Below, in pieces: positions 32,285-41,751 of a stretch of DNA of 64,000 nt. The stretch's first letter is position 1. Every line of letters starts with the position of its first letter. The DNA comes from Dyadobacter fermentans (lineage in GTDB: Bacteria > Bacteroidota > Bacteroidia > Cytophagales > Spirosomataceae): assembly GCF_019924045.1 (NCBI RefSeq), contig NZ_JAHXBN010000010.1:744001-808000 (forward strand), given 5' to 3'. Both the position numbers and the translations under genes were made by a program. The notes under the pieces were generated by a model. That model saw only the letters and a program-made list of their open reading frames with translations. It did not search any database and had not been told where the DNA came from.

Positions 32285-32292
32285 TACTTTTG
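32285..32292 (+). promoter_or_regulatory. -7 element of the DtxR-family gene
   Basis: TACTTTTG is an exact -7 match, 38 bp before the ATG. With a start near 32299, the palindrome at 32243-32258 lies at about -41 to -56. Confidence 0.45.
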
Positions 32293-32329
32293 CCGGATAT
32301 TTAAGATTGGTAACCGGGGCTTACAAGGC

Positions 32330-32992
32330 ATGCAGAATTCTTTCACAGAAGAAAATTACTTAAAGATCATCCACGCGCTTTCCGGACGTGACGGGGTAGA
32401 GGTGAGCACGAATGCGCTCGCGGAGAGCACGTCCACACGTGCCGCGTCGGTGACGGACATGCTGCGCAAGCTGGCTGACAAAGGATTGATCCATTATAAA
32501 AAATACCAGGGGGTAACGTTGACGGAGAGCGGGGAGAAAGTGGCGATCAAGGTGATCCGCAAGCACCGCCTCTGGGAGGTTTTTCTGGTTGAAAAGCTGG
32601 GTTTTGGCTGGGACGAGGTGCACGATATTGCCGAGGAGCTGGAACACGTTCCATCGGAAGTGCTGGTGGAGAAGCTCGACGCATTCCTGGGCCATCCGAA
32701 GTTCGATCCGCATGGAGATCCTATCCCCGATGCGAAAGGAAACCTTACGGAACCCGATTATTTGATCCTCACCGACGTGCACGTTGGTGAAAAAGTGTTA
32801 ATGATGGGGGTACTCGACCATGCCCCTTCTTTCCTGCAACACCTTGACCGATCAGGGATTACGCTCGGAGCGGTGATAGAGGTGAAGGAAATTAATGAAT
32901 ATGACAAGTCGGCGTCCGTACAGATTAACGGCGGCCCGACGTTGTTTATCAGTCTCGAAGTGTCCAAAAACCTGCTGGTACAGCGCCGATGA
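32330..32992 (+). CDS. DtxR/MntR family metal-dependent regulator
   Basis: A 220-residue repressor: winged helix-turn-helix at 1-62, metal-binding/dimerisation domain at 63-130, and an FeoA/SH3-like domain at about 150-218. Site ligands H79, E83, H98, E105 and H106 are in place (RKHRLWEVFL and HDIAEELEHVPSE). The position of DtxR Cys102 is a glutamate, as in Mn-sensing MntR, and the DtxR Met10 position is Asn. With divergent mntH this suggests Mn2+ as effector, although Fe2+ cannot be excluded. It probably binds the 32243-32258 box and related sites near the haem and PepSY genes. Confidence 0.9.
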   Translation: MQNSFTEENYLKIIHALSGRDGVEVSTNALAESTSTRAASVTDMLRKLADKGLIHYKKYQGVTLTESGEKVAIKVIRKHRLWEVFLVEKLGFGWDEVHDIAEELEHVPSEVLVEKLDAFLGHPKFDPHGDPIPDAKGNLTEPDYLILTDVHVGEKVLMMGVLDHAPSFLQHLDRSGITLGAVIEVKEINEYDKSASVQINGGPTLFISLEVSKNLLVQRR

Positions 32993-33006
32993 GACCATAA
33001 CCAGCC

Positions 33007-34089
33007 ATGAACTTTAAAATCCTCGATCGGTACCTGATCAAAAACTTCCTGATTACCTACGTATTCGTGGCGTTCGTCATCGTACTGATTATCTGTATGA
33101 TCGACTACACCGAAAAGGTGGACGACTTCCTCGACAAAAAGGCGCCGCTCAGGGAGATTCTCGTCGATTATTACCTCAATCTGATTCCCTACTGGATCAA
33201 CTACATCAGCCCGCTGATGGTGTTCATTGCGACGGTGTTCTTCACCTCGCGCATTGCTGCGCGCACGGAGATTATTGCCATGCTGAGTAGCGGGATCAGT
33301 TTCACCCGCATGCTGATGCCCTACATGGCCGGGGCGGTCGTGCTCGGGGTTTTGACGTTCATCCAGGTAGGATGGGTTTTGCCCAAGGCCAACAAGATCC
33401 GGGTCGGTTTTGAAAAAACTTATGTAAAAAACGAGTTCTATTTTAGTGGGCATAATGTGCATATCACCATAGCGCCCGACGTGTATGCTTACCTGGAAAG
33501 CTACAACACCACCACACAGACCGGGAATAAATTCACAATGGAGACGATCAAGGGTACGAAACTGCTTCAAAAGTTTTATGCGGAGAAAATCGTCTGGCAG
33601 CCGAAAAAGAAGAAATGGACGCTGCAAAATTACCAGGTACGGACGCTCGACAGCCTCGGTGAGCGGCTGAGCCGGGGAACGGAGATAGATACGACGATTA
33701 ACCTCTCTCCCAAAGATTTCGAAAGTGATTATAACCTCTACGAAACATTTACACTACCCGAGCTGAATGCCTACATAGAGCTGCTGAAAAGCCGCGGCGC
33801 CGATGGTCTGGAGGTGTATTTGATTGAAAAATATATCCGCTTCACCCAACCGTTCGCGATCCTGATCCTGACGGCGATCGGCGTGATCGTTTCGGCCCGG
33901 AAGAGCCGTCGCGGGGTGGGCTGGCAGATTGCCCTGGGCTTTATGCTGGCATTTGTTTACATCCTTTTCTTTTTGTTATCCAAAGGTGTGGCCGAAGCGG
34001 GTACGATCAATACGCTTTTTGCGGTGTGGCTACCTAATATCGTATTTTCACTGATCGGGGTGCTGCTTTACAAAACATTACCCAGGTAG
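33007..34089 (+). CDS. LptF/LptG family permease
   Basis: A 360-residue inner-membrane subunit of the lipopolysaccharide transporter. Three helices fill residues about 15-120 (with DRYLIKNFLITYVFVAF at the start and SGISFTRML at the coupling helix), a periplasmic beta-jellyroll spans about 130-265, and three helices close the protein (FAILILTAIGVIVSARKSRRG, then two more). LptF/G draw LPS from the membrane with LptB ATPase energy. It starts 14 bp after the metal regulator, and the next gene begins 1 bp after its stop. Confidence 0.9.
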   Translation: MNFKILDRYLIKNFLITYVFVAFVIVLIICMIDYTEKVDDFLDKKAPLREILVDYYLNLIPYWINYISPLMVFIATVFFTSRIAARTEIIAMLSSGISFTRMLMPYMAGAVVLGVLTFIQVGWVLPKANKIRVGFEKTYVKNEFYFSGHNVHITIAPDVYAYLESYNTTTQTGNKFTMETIKGTKLLQKFYAEKIVWQPKKKKWTLQNYQVRTLDSLGERLSRGTEIDTTINLSPKDFESDYNLYETFTLPELNAYIELLKSRGADGLEVYLIEKYIRFTQPFAILILTAIGVIVSARKSRRGVGWQIALGFMLAFVYILFFLLSKGVAEAGTINTLFAVWLPNIVFSLIGVLLYKTLPR

Positions 34090-34090
34090 T

Positions 34091-35014
34091 ATGCTTTCCT
34101 CCGCTTCCGTTCGCTCGTACCTGCATTTGCATTTCCTGGTGATGATCTGGGGCTTCACGGCCATTGTGGGGCTGATGGTCTCTATTTCGCCGGTTGCATT
34201 GGTTTTGTACCGGACGTTTTTTGCGGCTATGGGTTTGGGGGTTGTCCTGCTGTTATCAAAAAAGGGCTTTGCGGTTGCCGGTCGCGATCTGGCGCGGATA
34301 CTGGGTGTGGGATTTCTGCTTTCCGCCCATTGGATGCTGTTTTTCGCGTCGGCCCGGGTTTCTACCGCTTCGGTTTGCCTGGCAGGAATGGCTACTACTT
34401 CCCTCTGGACGAGTCTTTTGGAGCCATTGGTTAATAAGCGGAAGATCAGTCCGCTCGAAGTGGGGTTGGGTATTCTCGCCTTTGCGGGCTTGTACGTGGT
34501 TTTTAGATTTGAATTTGACCATGCACTAGGCCTGGGGCTTGCTATTGCTTCTGCCATGCTCGCGGCGAGTTTTACAGTAGCCAACAGCCGGCTCGTGCAG
34601 CGGATGGATGCCTGGGTGATCACCTTTTATGAAATGTCGGGGGCATCATTGTTTTCGCTGCTGTTTCTCGGAATTTCTGAAAGCAAAGACTGGAATGGCG
34701 GAGCGCCATTCATTCCGGCGCAGGGCGATTGGGTATGGATATTGTTCCTCGCGCTCGTGTGTACTGTGTACGCGAGCACGATGGCGACGCAGCTCATGAA
34801 ACAATTTTCTGCGTACCTCATTAACCTGACTATCAATCTGGAACCGGTTTACGGCATTGCGCTGGCCTTTTTTATTTTCGGAGAAAAGGAGCGGATGACG
34901 CAAGGTTTTTACATGGGTACGCTGCTGATTTTGCTGGCAGTGATCCTGTATCCGCTGCTGACGACGACCGTAATGAAGAAGGATAACCGTAAGATAATTG
35001 AAGCCGGTAAATAG
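34091..35014 (+). CDS. EamA (DMT superfamily) transporter
   Basis: A 307-residue inner-membrane protein with ten hydrophobic helices and two EamA repeats (about 12-135 and 150-290). Typical elements are FLVMIWGFTAIVG at the start, ALVLYRTFFAAMGLG, and NLEPVYGIALAFFIFGEKE in the second half. The family exports or imports small metabolites; the substrate is unknown. It follows the LptF/G gene by one base. Confidence 0.9.
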   Translation: MLSSASVRSYLHLHFLVMIWGFTAIVGLMVSISPVALVLYRTFFAAMGLGVVLLLSKKGFAVAGRDLARILGVGFLLSAHWMLFFASARVSTASVCLAGMATTSLWTSLLEPLVNKRKISPLEVGLGILAFAGLYVVFRFEFDHALGLGLAIASAMLAASFTVANSRLVQRMDAWVITFYEMSGASLFSLLFLGISESKDWNGGAPFIPAQGDWVWILFLALVCTVYASTMATQLMKQFSAYLINLTINLEPVYGIALAFFIFGEKERMTQGFYMGTLLILLAVILYPLLTTTVMKKDNRKIIEAGK

Positions 35015-35067
35015 ATCATATTGAGCTGCCGGTTGCCGGGAAAGGGAGCTTATTAACTTATTACTAC

Positions 35068-35075
35068 TATTTTTG
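35068..35075 (+). promoter_or_regulatory. -7 element before the glycan cluster
   Basis: TATTTTTG is an exact -7 match 25 bp before the ATG of the first GT2 gene and is the likely start of transcription for the run 35100-39160. Confidence 0.45.
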
Positions 35076-35099
35076 TCGATTCAACCAACAGGGTGACAT

Positions 35100-36050
35100 A
35101 TGAATCCAGCTCGTTTACTTTTAGTCGTGCCATGCTACAATGAAGAGGCAATCTTGTATCGGACGTACGCTAAATTAAACACCTATTACAACGGCATCAA
35201 GGAGCAGGGCCTCATTGCTGAGGACAGCCGCATTTGTCTTGTGAATGACGGCAGCCGGGACAAAACCTGGTCGATCATCGAAGACATTTGCAGCAAGGAT
35301 TCCAATATCATCGGTGTCGGGCTTTCCCGGAATTTCGGCCACCAAAGCGCTATCATGGCCGGTTTGGAGCAGCATGTGAATGATTACGACTGTTTTATCA
35401 CGATCGACGCCGACTTGCAGGACGATATCAACGCCATTACCGCCATGATCGAAAAGCACCGTGAGGGTGCGATGATCGTGTACGGCGTGCGCGGCGACCG
35501 CAGTTCTGATAGCTGGTTCAAGCGGGTTACTGCCGAAGGCTTTTATGTGCTCATGCAAAAAATGGGCGTCCCGGTGGTATTCAACCATGCGGATTTCCGT
35601 TTGATGGACCGGCGGGTGCTCAAAGAACTTGGAAACTTCCGGGAGATCAATATGTTCCTCCGGGGCATTGTGCCGTTGATCGGTTTTAAAAACGAAAAGG
35701 TGTTTTACAGCCGCCTGGAACGTGAGGCGGGCGAGACCAAATACCCGCTCAGCAAAATGCTGCTTTTTGCCTGGAACGGCATTACCTCGTTTTCTACATT
35801 TCCGATGCGGCTGGTGCTGTATTTCGGGTTTGCCAATTTCTTTATCGCGATGCTGATCGTCGTGTACATTCTTTTTTCATACATGATCGGTCATACAGTG
35901 GCGGGGTGGACGTCGACTATGCTGCCGCTCACATTTTTCAGTGGATTTAATATGATGGCGCTTGGCCTGATCGGGGAATATATCGGTAAGATTTATGAAG
36001 AAGTAAAGGGCCGTCCACGCTATATCATAGAAAAAATTGTCAATGAATAG
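35100..36050 (+). CDS. GT2 polyprenyl-phosphate glycosyltransferase (GtrB/DPM1-like)
   Basis: A 316-residue enzyme. The GT-A domain opens with LLLVVPCYNEE, has VNDGS near residue 48 and the metal-binding D103-x-D105 in TIDADLQDD, and includes the SRNFGHQSAIMAGLE motif typical of GtrB/ArnC/DPM1 enzymes. Two C-terminal helices (about 235-262 and 275-297) anchor it in the membrane. These enzymes move a sugar from a nucleotide donor to polyprenyl phosphate, making a donor for GT-C enzymes. The next two membrane genes overlap in a chain and are likely users of that donor. Confidence 0.92.
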   Translation: MNPARLLLVVPCYNEEAILYRTYAKLNTYYNGIKEQGLIAEDSRICLVNDGSRDKTWSIIEDICSKDSNIIGVGLSRNFGHQSAIMAGLEQHVNDYDCFITIDADLQDDINAITAMIEKHREGAMIVYGVRGDRSSDSWFKRVTAEGFYVLMQKMGVPVVFNHADFRLMDRRVLKELGNFREINMFLRGIVPLIGFKNEKVFYSRLEREAGETKYPLSKMLLFAWNGITSFSTFPMRLVLYFGFANFFIAMLIVVYILFSYMIGHTVAGWTSTMLPLTFFSGFNMMALGLIGEYIGKIYEEVKGRPRYIIEKIVNE

Positions 36051-37479
36051 ATTTTATAGAAAATACCGGGTTGTCGGCAACTGGGCGAATATCCTGCTGA
36101 TGCTGACCGTACTGGTGCCGTTGCTGGCGCTTTCGTACTTCAACCATCCGTCGCCGGCGGACGACTTCTGCTACATTTTTACGGTGTTCAAAATAGGCTG
36201 GTTCGAGGCCATGAAACTGTACTATACCGAATGGACCGGCCGCTATTTCGGAATATTCCTGAACCACACGAGCCCGCTGCTTTTCCATTCGATCGCCGGT
36301 TTCAAAGTGTTGCCGGTCATATTGCTGCTCGGAATGGTCTTTGCATTATACAGCCTCTTCCGGCACCTTACCCCCACATTGTCCCGATTGGCACATTTGG
36401 GGTTTGCAGGTGTGGTTTTCTTCCTGTATATCCTCAAAATGATGAGTATTTCGGAAGCATTCTACTGGATGGCGGCATTTGTGACCTACACGGTTCCGAA
36501 CATCCTTACATTGCTCTGGATCGTGCTCGTGCTCCGCTGGTACCGGCAGGACACGCAACCTGCTAAGCTCTTTGTAGGGGCGCTTTCGGGCTTTTTGATA
36601 TTTGCGGTCATAGGAAGCAGCGAAACAAACCTGCTGATTATGGTGCTACTCGTAGGCGCGTGGCTCGCTTACCGGGTGCTTTTCCACCGGAAAGTCGATG
36701 CATTTATGGTTTCAATGGCGGTGGTGACGGCGCTTTCCTGCTATTTCTACTTCGCATCGCCGGGTAATGCGGCGCGTATCGGCGGTAACCCGTTGGGCGG
36801 AAACATTCCTTTCTCGGTAGTTTCTTCATTTAAAAAACTGTCCTATCTGGGTTTCGACTGGGTTTTCAGGACACCCCTGATATTCTTCACGCTGGCCTGG
36901 CTTTTCGTGCTCTCGCGGCTGTCGGAAGGCGCACGCAATTACTTCTCGATACCGGTATGGTACGCGGTGCTGCTCTTTATCGGCGTGCTGTCGGCACAAC
37001 TATTTCCTTCCTATTACGGGGTGGGTATCGAGCCTACACCGCGTGTGATCAACTGTGTGTATTTCTTTTTCCTGATCGGCTGGTTCTATATCGTCGGCGT
37101 ACTTTTTCATTATTTCAAAAAGAGAAAGATCACGCTCCTGAACCTGACTACCGTACGATATGGCATCGTTTGCGCGATACTATTGGCGTCGGTGGCACTT
37201 TCGTTCTTCCGCAGCAGCAATGTCAAAATGATGTATACCGATCTGCTGAAAGGTAAGGCTGCCGCATTCGACAAGGAAATGTACCAGCGTTACGCATTGA
37301 TCAAGAGCTCGCAGGAAGACATTTTGTACCTGCCGCCCATTCGTTCGAAACCGATGACGATTTTCCTCGACGACGACATTAAAACCGACCCTACCCACTG
37401 GTGGAATAAATGCACAGCGGGTTATTTCGGGAAGGAGGCCATTTACATGAAAGATACCGAAGGTGGACAACAGCAATAA
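36043..37479 (+). CDS. DUF6056-like membrane protein, probable GT-C glycosyltransferase
   Basis: A 478-residue protein with about ten or more membrane helices and a soluble C-terminal tail. Directly after the first helix comes PADDFCY with D40-D41, the position where GT-C transferases carry their catalytic aspartates in the first external loop. DUF6056 also shows YTEWTGRYFG and a GSSETN loop, both present. The gene overlaps the GT2 gene by 8 bp, so a polyprenyl-phosphate sugar made by that enzyme is the likely donor. Acceptor unknown. An upstream TTG would add two residues; ATG 36043 is preferred. Confidence 0.78.
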   Translation: MNRFYRKYRVVGNWANILLMLTVLVPLLALSYFNHPSPADDFCYIFTVFKIGWFEAMKLYYTEWTGRYFGIFLNHTSPLLFHSIAGFKVLPVILLLGMVFALYSLFRHLTPTLSRLAHLGFAGVVFFLYILKMMSISEAFYWMAAFVTYTVPNILTLLWIVLVLRWYRQDTQPAKLFVGALSGFLIFAVIGSSETNLLIMVLLVGAWLAYRVLFHRKVDAFMVSMAVVTALSCYFYFASPGNAARIGGNPLGGNIPFSVVSSFKKLSYLGFDWVFRTPLIFFTLAWLFVLSRLSEGARNYFSIPVWYAVLLFIGVLSAQLFPSYYGVGIEPTPRVINCVYFFFLIGWFYIVGVLFHYFKKRKITLLNLTTVRYGIVCAILLASVALSFFRSSNVKMMYTDLLKGKAAAFDKEMYQRYALIKSSQEDILYLPPIRSKPMTIFLDDDIKTDPTHWWNKCTAGYFGKEAIYMKDTEGGQQQ

Positions 37480-39160
37480 AAAGCCGCTTTTCTTCCTGGT
37501 AGCGGCTGTGCCCGTGACGTTGTGGATAGGAGTGATCCTGTACTACTCGGTAAACCTGCCCTGGTACGACGATTTCGATCCGTTCCCCGATTTTCTGCAC
37601 AAATGGATCTCCAGTGATTCATTACCGGAACGTTTGAAACTGCTGTTTCAGCCTAATAACGAGCACCGCATGGTGGTCGGCAAGCTGGCTACACTCGTTT
37701 ACTATTGGGTTACAGGGCACCTCAATTTTACATTCCTGCATATGGCAGCGGCACTTTTTACACTAGGCACCCTAGCGGTGTTCTGGCGGGCGTTCAAGCG
37801 TTCTAAGCTGAGTGCCTGGTATTTCCTGCCTGTGCCATTTTTGCTTTTTCAGCTTCAATACCATTTGATTTTCCTTTGGGCTATATGCGGTTGGCAGCAT
37901 CAGCCGGTGGTTTTCTTTGTGGTACTATCGATGTTTTTGCTCTCGGGTAAGCGCTTCACGGGTGCATTGCTGGCGGGTGTGTGCGCTACCTACGCGATGA
38001 GCAGCGGGATTTTCGTGTGGCCCGCGGGTGTGGCGGTGCTCTTGCTCCGGTCGCAGTACAAGCAATTGGTTGCCTGGGTTTTGGTGGGTGCTGTGGCAGT
38101 GGGCTTGTATTTCTATGGTATGTCGGCGCAGGGTAACGAGTCGAGCTTTGCGTTTTTTGTCAAAAATCCGCATTTATCGGTCCTCGGCTTTTTTACATTC
38201 CTGGGCGGATTGTTTGACTTCTTTCCTGAGAAAAGCATCGTTGTCCGCTCTGCATTACCGGTAGTAATGGCTTTCACGGTCATGATCTGGGTGGTAGTCT
38301 GGCTGTGGCGACAAGTTACGCCCTGGCTAGCGCGTACATTTGGTTTGTTCAAAAACGGCCCGGCCGTCGTTCAGAGCGAAAGTGCCGGCAACCTGAATGC
38401 ATTTTTGCTGGGTATTATGAGCTTCCTGCTGGTGGAGGCGCTGGTGATCGGTTTGCTACGTCCCCGCTTCGGTTTTTTTGTCATGATAGTGAGTAACTAC
38501 AAAATCTACCCGGCCCTTTTCCTGGTTGTTACTTATTTATCTTTTGTGGTTTCAACACAAAATCAAAGCCTGCGCAAGCTCGCATTGCAAGGTGCTGCGG
38601 TAATAGGGCTGGTGATCTGGAGCGTATCCATTTACTCGTATTTGCCGGTTATTTCGGAGCGCAGGAAGTATTATACCGTAAATGGCTATAATCAGGAGCA
38701 TAACGGTTTCGGATTGGGTCATGTTCCTTATTCGGAAGGCGCCCGTTATGTGGATAATGTCATGAAACACCTGGTGAAAGCCGGTGTCTACAAATATCCG
38801 GAAGAAGGGAACGAACTCGGTCGGCAGGTGAATGCACTCACGACGGCATTTCCGGTTGAGCGGCAGGTAACCGTAACGCATCGCGAAAAAGGCATTTATG
38901 TGAACGATCCGGAAGGGGCTATCTCCCTGGCGCGTTCGAATGGCGAGTATGCATTCGTGCGTAACGGAGAACGTCTGTATTTCTTCAAAATGGAGCCGCA
39001 TAAGTACAACGGACGCAATTTTTTCAAACAGTACGATAAGGGTTTTGACATTGAAATACCGCACTCCTCCCTGTTACCGGGAACGTACGATCTGGGAATT
39101 GTGAACGTGGAAGGAGCCGCTCTCAAAGGTGGTGTTCTTGGAAAAGTGACAATACCTTAA
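37463..39160 (+). CDS. Membrane protein, probable GT-C-like glycosyltransferase
   Basis: A 565-residue protein with about ten to twelve membrane helices and a roughly 110-residue soluble C-terminal domain. The family is not recognised, but right after the first helix there is LPWYDDFDPFPDF with D36, D37 and D39, matching the place and style of the PADDFCY motif of the preceding protein. That, and the 17-bp overlap with that gene, suggests a second GT-C-type enzyme. The start is GTG 37463; no ATG fits the overlap. Confidence 0.65.
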   Translation: MDNSNKKPLFFLVAAVPVTLWIGVILYYSVNLPWYDDFDPFPDFLHKWISSDSLPERLKLLFQPNNEHRMVVGKLATLVYYWVTGHLNFTFLHMAAALFTLGTLAVFWRAFKRSKLSAWYFLPVPFLLFQLQYHLIFLWAICGWQHQPVVFFVVLSMFLLSGKRFTGALLAGVCATYAMSSGIFVWPAGVAVLLLRSQYKQLVAWVLVGAVAVGLYFYGMSAQGNESSFAFFVKNPHLSVLGFFTFLGGLFDFFPEKSIVVRSALPVVMAFTVMIWVVVWLWRQVTPWLARTFGLFKNGPAVVQSESAGNLNAFLLGIMSFLLVEALVIGLLRPRFGFFVMIVSNYKIYPALFLVVTYLSFVVSTQNQSLRKLALQGAAVIGLVIWSVSIYSYLPVISERRKYYTVNGYNQEHNGFGLGHVPYSEGARYVDNVMKHLVKAGVYKYPEEGNELGRQVNALTTAFPVERQVTVTHREKGIYVNDPEGAISLARSNGEYAFVRNGERLYFFKMEPHKYNGRNFFKQYDKGFDIEIPHSSLLPGTYDLGIVNVEGAALKGGVLGKVTIP

Positions 39161-39171
39161 ATAACAGAATG

Positions 39172-39202
39172 TTTCGATAATAGACTGAAAGGTGTATTTT
39201 TG
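39172..39202 (+). promoter_or_regulatory. Promoter before the second GT2 gene
   Basis: TATTTTTG (39195-39202) is an exact -7 element, with TTTCG near 39172-39176 in the -33 zone. It shows that the second GT2 gene must start after about 39208. Confidence 0.5.
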
Positions 39203-39232
39203 CCTCTATTGGTCATTGAAAAACTCAGCATA

Positions 39233-40177
39233 TTGAAAACTCCTCAAATTTCAATCGTCGCGCCGCTATATAATGAATCTGAGACGCTTCCGCTACTGGT
39301 ACAGCGTATCAACGCGTTAATGGATGTCAGCCCACTAGCTATCGAAGTGGTACTGATCGACGATGGAAGTAAGGATGATACGGCGCTCAAAATCAGGCAG
39401 GTGGCCCTGACCGACGAGCGGTATCACGGTGTTTTTCTATCTCGGAACCACGGCCACCAGCTTGCACTGACTGCCGGTATTTCCGCGGCACGCGGCACGG
39501 AAGCGCTCTTTGTGATCGATGGTGATTTGCAGGACCCGCCGGAGCTCTTGCCGGAATTTTACAAATTATTGCAGGAAGGAAACGACGTAGTGTACGCTAT
39601 TCGCAAGAAGCGTAAAGAAGGGTTTATCAAGAGAATGGGCTACCATTGGTTTTACCGCATCCTTCGCACCATTTCCTATGTAGATATTCCGCTCGACAGC
39701 GGCGATTTTGCATTGATCAGCCGCAGGGTAGTCGATGTTTTGAACAAAATGCCTGAGGAAAGCCGCTACCTGCGCGGAATGCGCTCCTGGATCGGCTTCA
39801 AGCAGGTGGGGTATGAGTACGAGCGCGACGCGCGCATCGCGGGGGAGTCCAAATATACTTTCAAGCAGCTTTTCAGGCTTGCTTACAATGGAATTTTCAA
39901 TTTCAGTGAATTCCCGATCAAGTTCATGAGCCGGGTGGGTATGACGGCCATTGTGATTTCGTTGATCTATTTCGCGACGGTGGTACTCAAAAAGTTATTT
40001 TTCGCCCACGTGATCGAGGGTTTTGCGGCCTTGTTGTTTGTCATCATCCTGTTCAGCGGGGTGCAATTGCTGGCGCTGGGCATTATTGGAGAATATGTGC
40101 TCCGGATTTTCTTTCAATCCAAAAACCGGCCCCTGTTCATTATCAAAGAGGAAATAGTCAACCGGGAGTACATTTGA
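39233..40177 (+). CDS. GT2 polyprenyl-phosphate glycosyltransferase (GtrB/ArnC-like)
   Basis: A 314-residue enzyme of the same type as that at 35100: ISIVAPLYNESETLP at the start, LIDDGSKDD, D96-x-D98 in VIDGDLQDPPE, the SRNHGHQLALTAGI motif, and two C-terminal helices ending in GEYVLRIFFQSKNRP. The best start is TTG 39233, giving a family-like MKTPQISIVAP start; earlier in-frame starts overlap the -7 promoter element. No ATG is available. It precedes the MBOAT gene by 4 bp. Confidence 0.9.
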   Translation: MKTPQISIVAPLYNESETLPLLVQRINALMDVSPLAIEVVLIDDGSKDDTALKIRQVALTDERYHGVFLSRNHGHQLALTAGISAARGTEALFVIDGDLQDPPELLPEFYKLLQEGNDVVYAIRKKRKEGFIKRMGYHWFYRILRTISYVDIPLDSGDFALISRRVVDVLNKMPEESRYLRGMRSWIGFKQVGYEYERDARIAGESKYTFKQLFRLAYNGIFNFSEFPIKFMSRVGMTAIVISLIYFATVVLKKLFFAHVIEGFAALLFVIILFSGVQLLALGIIGEYVLRIFFQSKNRPLFIIKEEIVNREYI

Positions 40178-40181
40178 CCTG

Positions 40182-41651
40182 ATGGATTTTCATTCGATTC
40201 AATTTGCAGTTTTCTTTATAGTAGTCACGCTGGCGTATTTCAGCCTGTCGTGGACTGGCCGTTGGGTGCTATTGCTGCTCACCAGCTGCTATTTTTATAT
40301 GGTTTTCAAGCCGGTATTCATCTTGATCCTGTTTGGAACCATCATTATCGACTATTACGCCGGGATATGGATTGAAAAGTCGCAGGAGCAGAAGCAGAAA
40401 AAGCTGCTGCTTGTCATCAGTCTGATCTCCAATATCGGTATCCTTGCATTCTTTAAATACTACGATTTCGTGCAGGATTCGGTGAATACCATTCTCGGTA
40501 ACCTGCACCTACGGCCGATGTTCCCCGCATTCACGCGCATCGTTCCCGGCCCGATCGCCGAGTGGATGACCACCGGGAGTGGAAAATTGCTGTTGCCGAT
40601 CGGGTTATCGTTCCATACTTTCCAGGCCATGAGCTACACCATCGAGGTGTACCGCGGCAACCAAAAGGCCGAAAAGCACTTCGGGATTTACGCATTATAC
40701 GTGATGTTCTACCCGCAGCTCGTGGCCGGCCCGATCGAACGTCCGCAAAATATGCTGTTCCAGTACCACTCGTTTTTCAAGTACGATTTCGAGCAGGTGA
40801 AGGAAGGGTTAATGCAAATGGCTTTCGGTTTTTTCAAGAAAATGGTGATTGCCGACCGGCTCGTGATGCTTGTGGATGCAGCTTATCAAAATCCGGCAGA
40901 GCACAATGGTTTGACGCTCATTGTGGCCACTGTTTTCTTCGCATTCCAGATCTACTGCGATTTCTCCGGCTATTCGGATATTGCCATTGGTGCCGCTCGT
41001 GTGATGGGTTTTACGTTAATGGACAACTTCAAGACGCCTTATATTTCCAAATCGATTTCGGAGTTCTGGGGCAGATGGCACATCTCGCTTTCGTCGTGGT
41101 TTAAGGATTATCTCTATATTCCCCTCGGTGGTAACCGGAAGGGCGAATGGATGAAGTACCGCAACCAGTTCATCGTATTCCTCGTGAGCGGGCTTTGGCA
41201 CGGCGCGAGCTGGAACTACGTGATTTGGGGCGCTTTGCATGGCTTTTACCAGGTAGCGGCCTCCCTACGCGACAAATGGTTGAAAAAAGCAGGCATTGAA
41301 ATACCCAAAAATGCAGTGACCAATGCGCTGAGCGTTGTTTTTACATTCGCGCTGGTAACCATCACCTGGGTTTTCTTCCGGAATGACAAGGCGCCGGTGG
41401 GGCGTTCGTTCATGATTCTGAAAAAAATGGCCGGCTTCTCATTTTCGGAGCCGTTGCAAACCCCTATGAACCATCTCGAAATGTGGTTCTGTGTGTTCCT
41501 GGTCATTTTCCTGCTGATCAAGGAGCACTATTATCTCAAAATACCAACACGAAACACGACCGTGTTCTTCTTATTGTTCCCGCTGATTCTGCTGGCGAAT
41601 TACTTTTTGGGTGTCGTATCCGAAAACCAGTTCATTTACTTCCAGTTCTAA
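40182..41651 (+). CDS. MBOAT family O-acyltransferase (AlgI-like)
   Basis: A 489-residue inner-membrane protein with about ten helices. The AlgI/DltB hallmarks are present: H300 in SEFWGRWHISLSSWFKDYLYIPLGG and catalytic H340 in LWHGASWNYVIWG, plus LLPIGLSFHTFQAMSY and the QLVAGPIERP segment. Such proteins pass acyl groups across the membrane to O-acetylate polysaccharides. Next to two polyprenyl-sugar GT2 genes and two GT-C-like genes, it probably acetylates a surface glycan. No AlgJ/AlgX-type SGNH partner is seen in the window. Confidence 0.92.
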   Translation: MDFHSIQFAVFFIVVTLAYFSLSWTGRWVLLLLTSCYFYMVFKPVFILILFGTIIIDYYAGIWIEKSQEQKQKKLLLVISLISNIGILAFFKYYDFVQDSVNTILGNLHLRPMFPAFTRIVPGPIAEWMTTGSGKLLLPIGLSFHTFQAMSYTIEVYRGNQKAEKHFGIYALYVMFYPQLVAGPIERPQNMLFQYHSFFKYDFEQVKEGLMQMAFGFFKKMVIADRLVMLVDAAYQNPAEHNGLTLIVATVFFAFQIYCDFSGYSDIAIGAARVMGFTLMDNFKTPYISKSISEFWGRWHISLSSWFKDYLYIPLGGNRKGEWMKYRNQFIVFLVSGLWHGASWNYVIWGALHGFYQVAASLRDKWLKKAGIEIPKNAVTNALSVVFTFALVTITWVFFRNDKAPVGRSFMILKKMAGFSFSEPLQTPMNHLEMWFCVFLVIFLLIKEHYYLKIPTRNTTVFFLLFPLILLANYFLGVVSENQFIYFQF

Positions 41652-41751
41652 AAAGGGAGGAGATCGCGGCAAACATTTGCGCTTTTTTATTTGTTACCCA
41701 ATTTTTAAAGGACTACCTGACGTTCTTATTACCGATTAAGCATTTATTACA

